DNA of 64,000 bases from an uncultured Eubacteriales bacterium (GTDB taxonomy: Bacteria; Bacillota; Clostridia; Christensenellales; UBA1242): contig CAQIDI010000001.1 in NCBI GenBank assembly GCA_948806215.1, forward strand, positions 211,153 through 275,152, written 5' to 3'. The position numbers and the translations under genes were made by a program. Below, in pieces: positions 62,747-64,000 of this stretch. The notes beneath the pieces are model-generated. The model ran no database searches. It had not been told where the DNA came from and worked only from the letters and a program-made list of their open reading frames with translations. The first letter of the stretch is position 1. Each line of letters begins with the position of its first letter.

Positions 62747-63851
62747 CAATAAACTTTAATGGACAAACTCTAACTAAATTATTATCGGTTTGTTGTTTAT
62801 AGTAGTTAACACCATCGGTTGTTAATCCGTTAATTTTAGGCATTTTATCCTTAAACACTTTTAATATTACTTGTGGATTATAACCTATTTTTCTTACACC
62901 AAAACTAAATAATCTATCTTCACAATACTTTAACAACGGCTCTCCAACTGCTTTTGCATAAGTATCACTAGCAAAATCGCAAGCCATTATTTTATTATTG
63001 TTTGAAATGCAATTTTTAGTATTTTTATTATAATACATATTTCCAACACACTCTATTTTTTGTTCTCTTTCATTTATTAAATAACATTCTGCTTTATAAC
63101 TATTATCTACACTATTTAATAAATAATCTGCAATTAAATAAGGTGTTTCGCTTTGCCTATCCATTATTAAATTAAATGATGGAAAGTTTGTTCCTTCTTC
63201 TTTAGTATAATTTTCAAAGTATTTTGCAAGCTTAAAATATTTTGAATTTTCAAATTCTTCACTATACATTTCAGAAAACCCAACAAACTCAGAATTTTGT
63301 TTAAATCTTTTAATATATGGTTCCAAACTTGACCATTCTGGTTTAGTTGTTTCATCTTTAAAATAATTATGTTTATTATAAAATAAGTAATTTTGATTGT
63401 AAGATATATCAAAAAGAGATGAATTATTATTATACTTTTTTCTGTCTAGATAAATTTTTTCAAATTTTGCACCATTAACCAACATCTGCTCTGCTAATTC
63501 TAATAAAAACGAACCAATATGCAAATTTTCCAAACTTTTGTTTCGAATGGAAGTTGAAGTTTTTTTGTTACGATATTCTGGTTTAACTATTAAATAATCA
63601 ATATGTCCACTTTCATTTTTTTTATCTGTAAAATAAGAACTTTTAAATGTGAAAGTTATTTCTCCACAATTTTTAACTTCTTCGTTATCTTCAACATAAG
63701 CGTAAATAATATACGAATCGGTGTTAGTATTATGCATTGAAACACCAATCGTATTCCCATTAACATCAAAAATTCCCAAATCTACTATTGAGTTATGAAA
63801 TTTTTTATTAGCAAAATTATTAAGTTTATCTAAAAATTCTAAGTTATTCAT
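62733..63851 (-). CDS. GNAT-like domain protein with a C-terminal extension (372 aa)
   Basis: The N-terminal 165 residues read as a GNAT-like fold (CGEITFTFKSSYF, HIDYLIVKPEYRNKKTS, HIGSFLLELAEQMLVNGAKFEKIYLD, YLFYNKHNYF). The remaining 200 residues are not recognised, though AVGEPLLKYCEDRLFSFGVRKIGY may be a second, degenerate GNAT unit. No ribosome site is present. TTGAAA-N17-TATAAT ends exactly 6 nt before the ATG, the clearest leaderless-type arrangement in the window. Substrate unknown. Confidence 0.6.
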   Translation of the reverse strand: MNNLEFLDKLNNFANKKFHNSIVDLGIFDVNGNTIGVSMHNTNTDSYIIYAYVEDNEEVKNCGEITFTFKSSYFTDKKNESGHIDYLIVKPEYRNKKTSTSIRNKSLENLHIGSFLLELAEQMLVNGAKFEKIYLDRKKYNNNSSLFDISYNQNYLFYNKHNYFKDETTKPEWSSLEPYIKRFKQNSEFVGFSEMYSEEFENSKYFKLAKYFENYTKEEGTNFPSFNLIMDRQSETPYLIADYLLNSVDNSYKAECYLINEREQKIECVGNMYYNKNTKNCISNNNKIMACDFASDTYAKAVGEPLLKYCEDRLFSFGVRKIGYNPQVILKVFKDKMPKINGLTTDGVNYYKQQTDNNLVRVCPLKFIAQKK

Positions 63852-63857
63852 ACAAAT

Positions 63858-63886
63858 ATTATATCATTAAATAAACCTTTTTTCAA
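63858..63886 (-). promoter_or_regulatory. Promoter of the 62733 gene, leaderless type
   Basis: TTGAAA (63881-63886), 17 nt, perfect TATAAT (63858-63863), then 6 nt (63852-63857) and the ATG at 63849-63851. Confidence 0.7.
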
Positions 63887-63913
63887 TAGTGACTTATAAG
63901 CTTACCTTCAGAA

Positions 63914-63944
63914 GTAAAAAAGAACATCATTAGATGTTCTTTTA
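63914..63944 (-). terminator. rRNA operon terminator
   Basis: AGAACATC/GATGTTCT with an ATTA loop, followed on the minus strand by a U-run; it lies 10 nt behind the 5S rRNA end. Confidence 0.8.
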
Positions 63945-63953
63945 AATGGAAAA

Positions 63954-64000
63954 GTGGCAATGACCTATGTATCCGGCTCGTCTAATCAAGGTGCTAGCGC
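63954..64000 (-). rRNA. rrf: 5S ribosomal RNA, 3' end only
   Basis: The plus strand reads GTGGCAATGACCTAT..., the complement of the conserved 3' helix of 5S rRNA, and later GGTGCTAGCGC, which corresponds to the complement of the GCGC-AUGGUA region. About 47 nt are present; the rest lies beyond the window. An rRNA operon therefore ends here, transcribed leftward. Confidence 0.7.

Overview
The window is very AT-rich, bacterial, and densely coded with short gaps and intrinsic terminators after most transcription units. A large SRP RNA with an Alu-type 5' half, a SpoIVFA/SpoIVFB pair after minDE, a SpoVB-type flippase, DUF421/DUF4363 and a Cys-rich spore-coat-like peptide point to an uncultured, low-GC Bacillota of the Clostridia type, related to endospore formers and probably gut-associated (BspA-type leucine-rich repeat, Ig-like and glycosidase-like surface proteins). 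The genetic code looks standard (TAA, TAG and TGA all end genes). I see no prophage, insertion sequence, CRISPR array or replication origin.

Layout. 1-3.3 kb: start of a probable rpsT, then holA and comEC. 3.4-5.9 kb: zinc-ribbon micro-protein and a DUF4132/MolR-like protein. 5.9-11.4 kb: cell-shape, division and sporulation block on the minus strand (Ppx/GppA-like, MreB-like, minD, minE, spoIVFA, spoIVFB). 11.5-13 kb: ferredoxin and a split TauE/SafE pair. 13.2-16.9 kb: a large plus-strand membrane-spanning surface protein. 16.9-21.3 kb: acetyltransferase, LysM protein, SpoVB-like flippase, DUF421/DUF4363. 21.4-27.6 kb: uvrB-uvrA plus a small membrane protein behind a LexA-type box, preceded by two paralogous tail-anchored winged-helix proteins. 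27.8-31.4 kb: Ig-like surface protein. 31.7-38.6 kb: Cys-rich peptide, hflX, rpiB and a low-molecular-weight phosphatase, several unknowns, rplM-rpsI. 38.8-47 kb: typA, a HEPN-CBS fusion, SRP RNA, DUF2726, ung, an orphan 508-residue protein, glmM. 47-51 kb: two-lipoprotein operon (beta-helix and clan-A glycosidase-like). 51-64 kb: fused ABC transporter, a trxB-like flavoprotein, acetyltransferases, HI0933-type flavoprotein, CDF metal exporter, LRR lipoprotein, HAD phosphatase, tRNA-Asn, and the 3' end of a 5S rRNA at the right edge.

Themes. (1) About seven genes have no Shine-Dalgarno and a -10-like hexamer 6 to 8 nt before the ATG, as expected of leaderless mRNAs; the clearest is the gene starting at 63851. 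(2) Several housekeeping-like proteins have lost catalytic or cofactor residues: the MreB-like and Ppx/GppA-like actin-fold proteins, the C-terminal beta-lactamase-like part of ComEC, and the NADPH-binding arginines of the TrxB-like protein, which suggests a ferredoxin-linked thioredoxin reductase. (3) Cell-surface investment is large: three lipoproteins and two very large single-pass proteins, one with a long cytoplasmic coiled coil. (4) Regulatory DNA is readable: a LexA box at the uvrB promoter, an attenuator-like hairpin in the rplM leader and a 13-bp inverted repeat in the CDF exporter leader.
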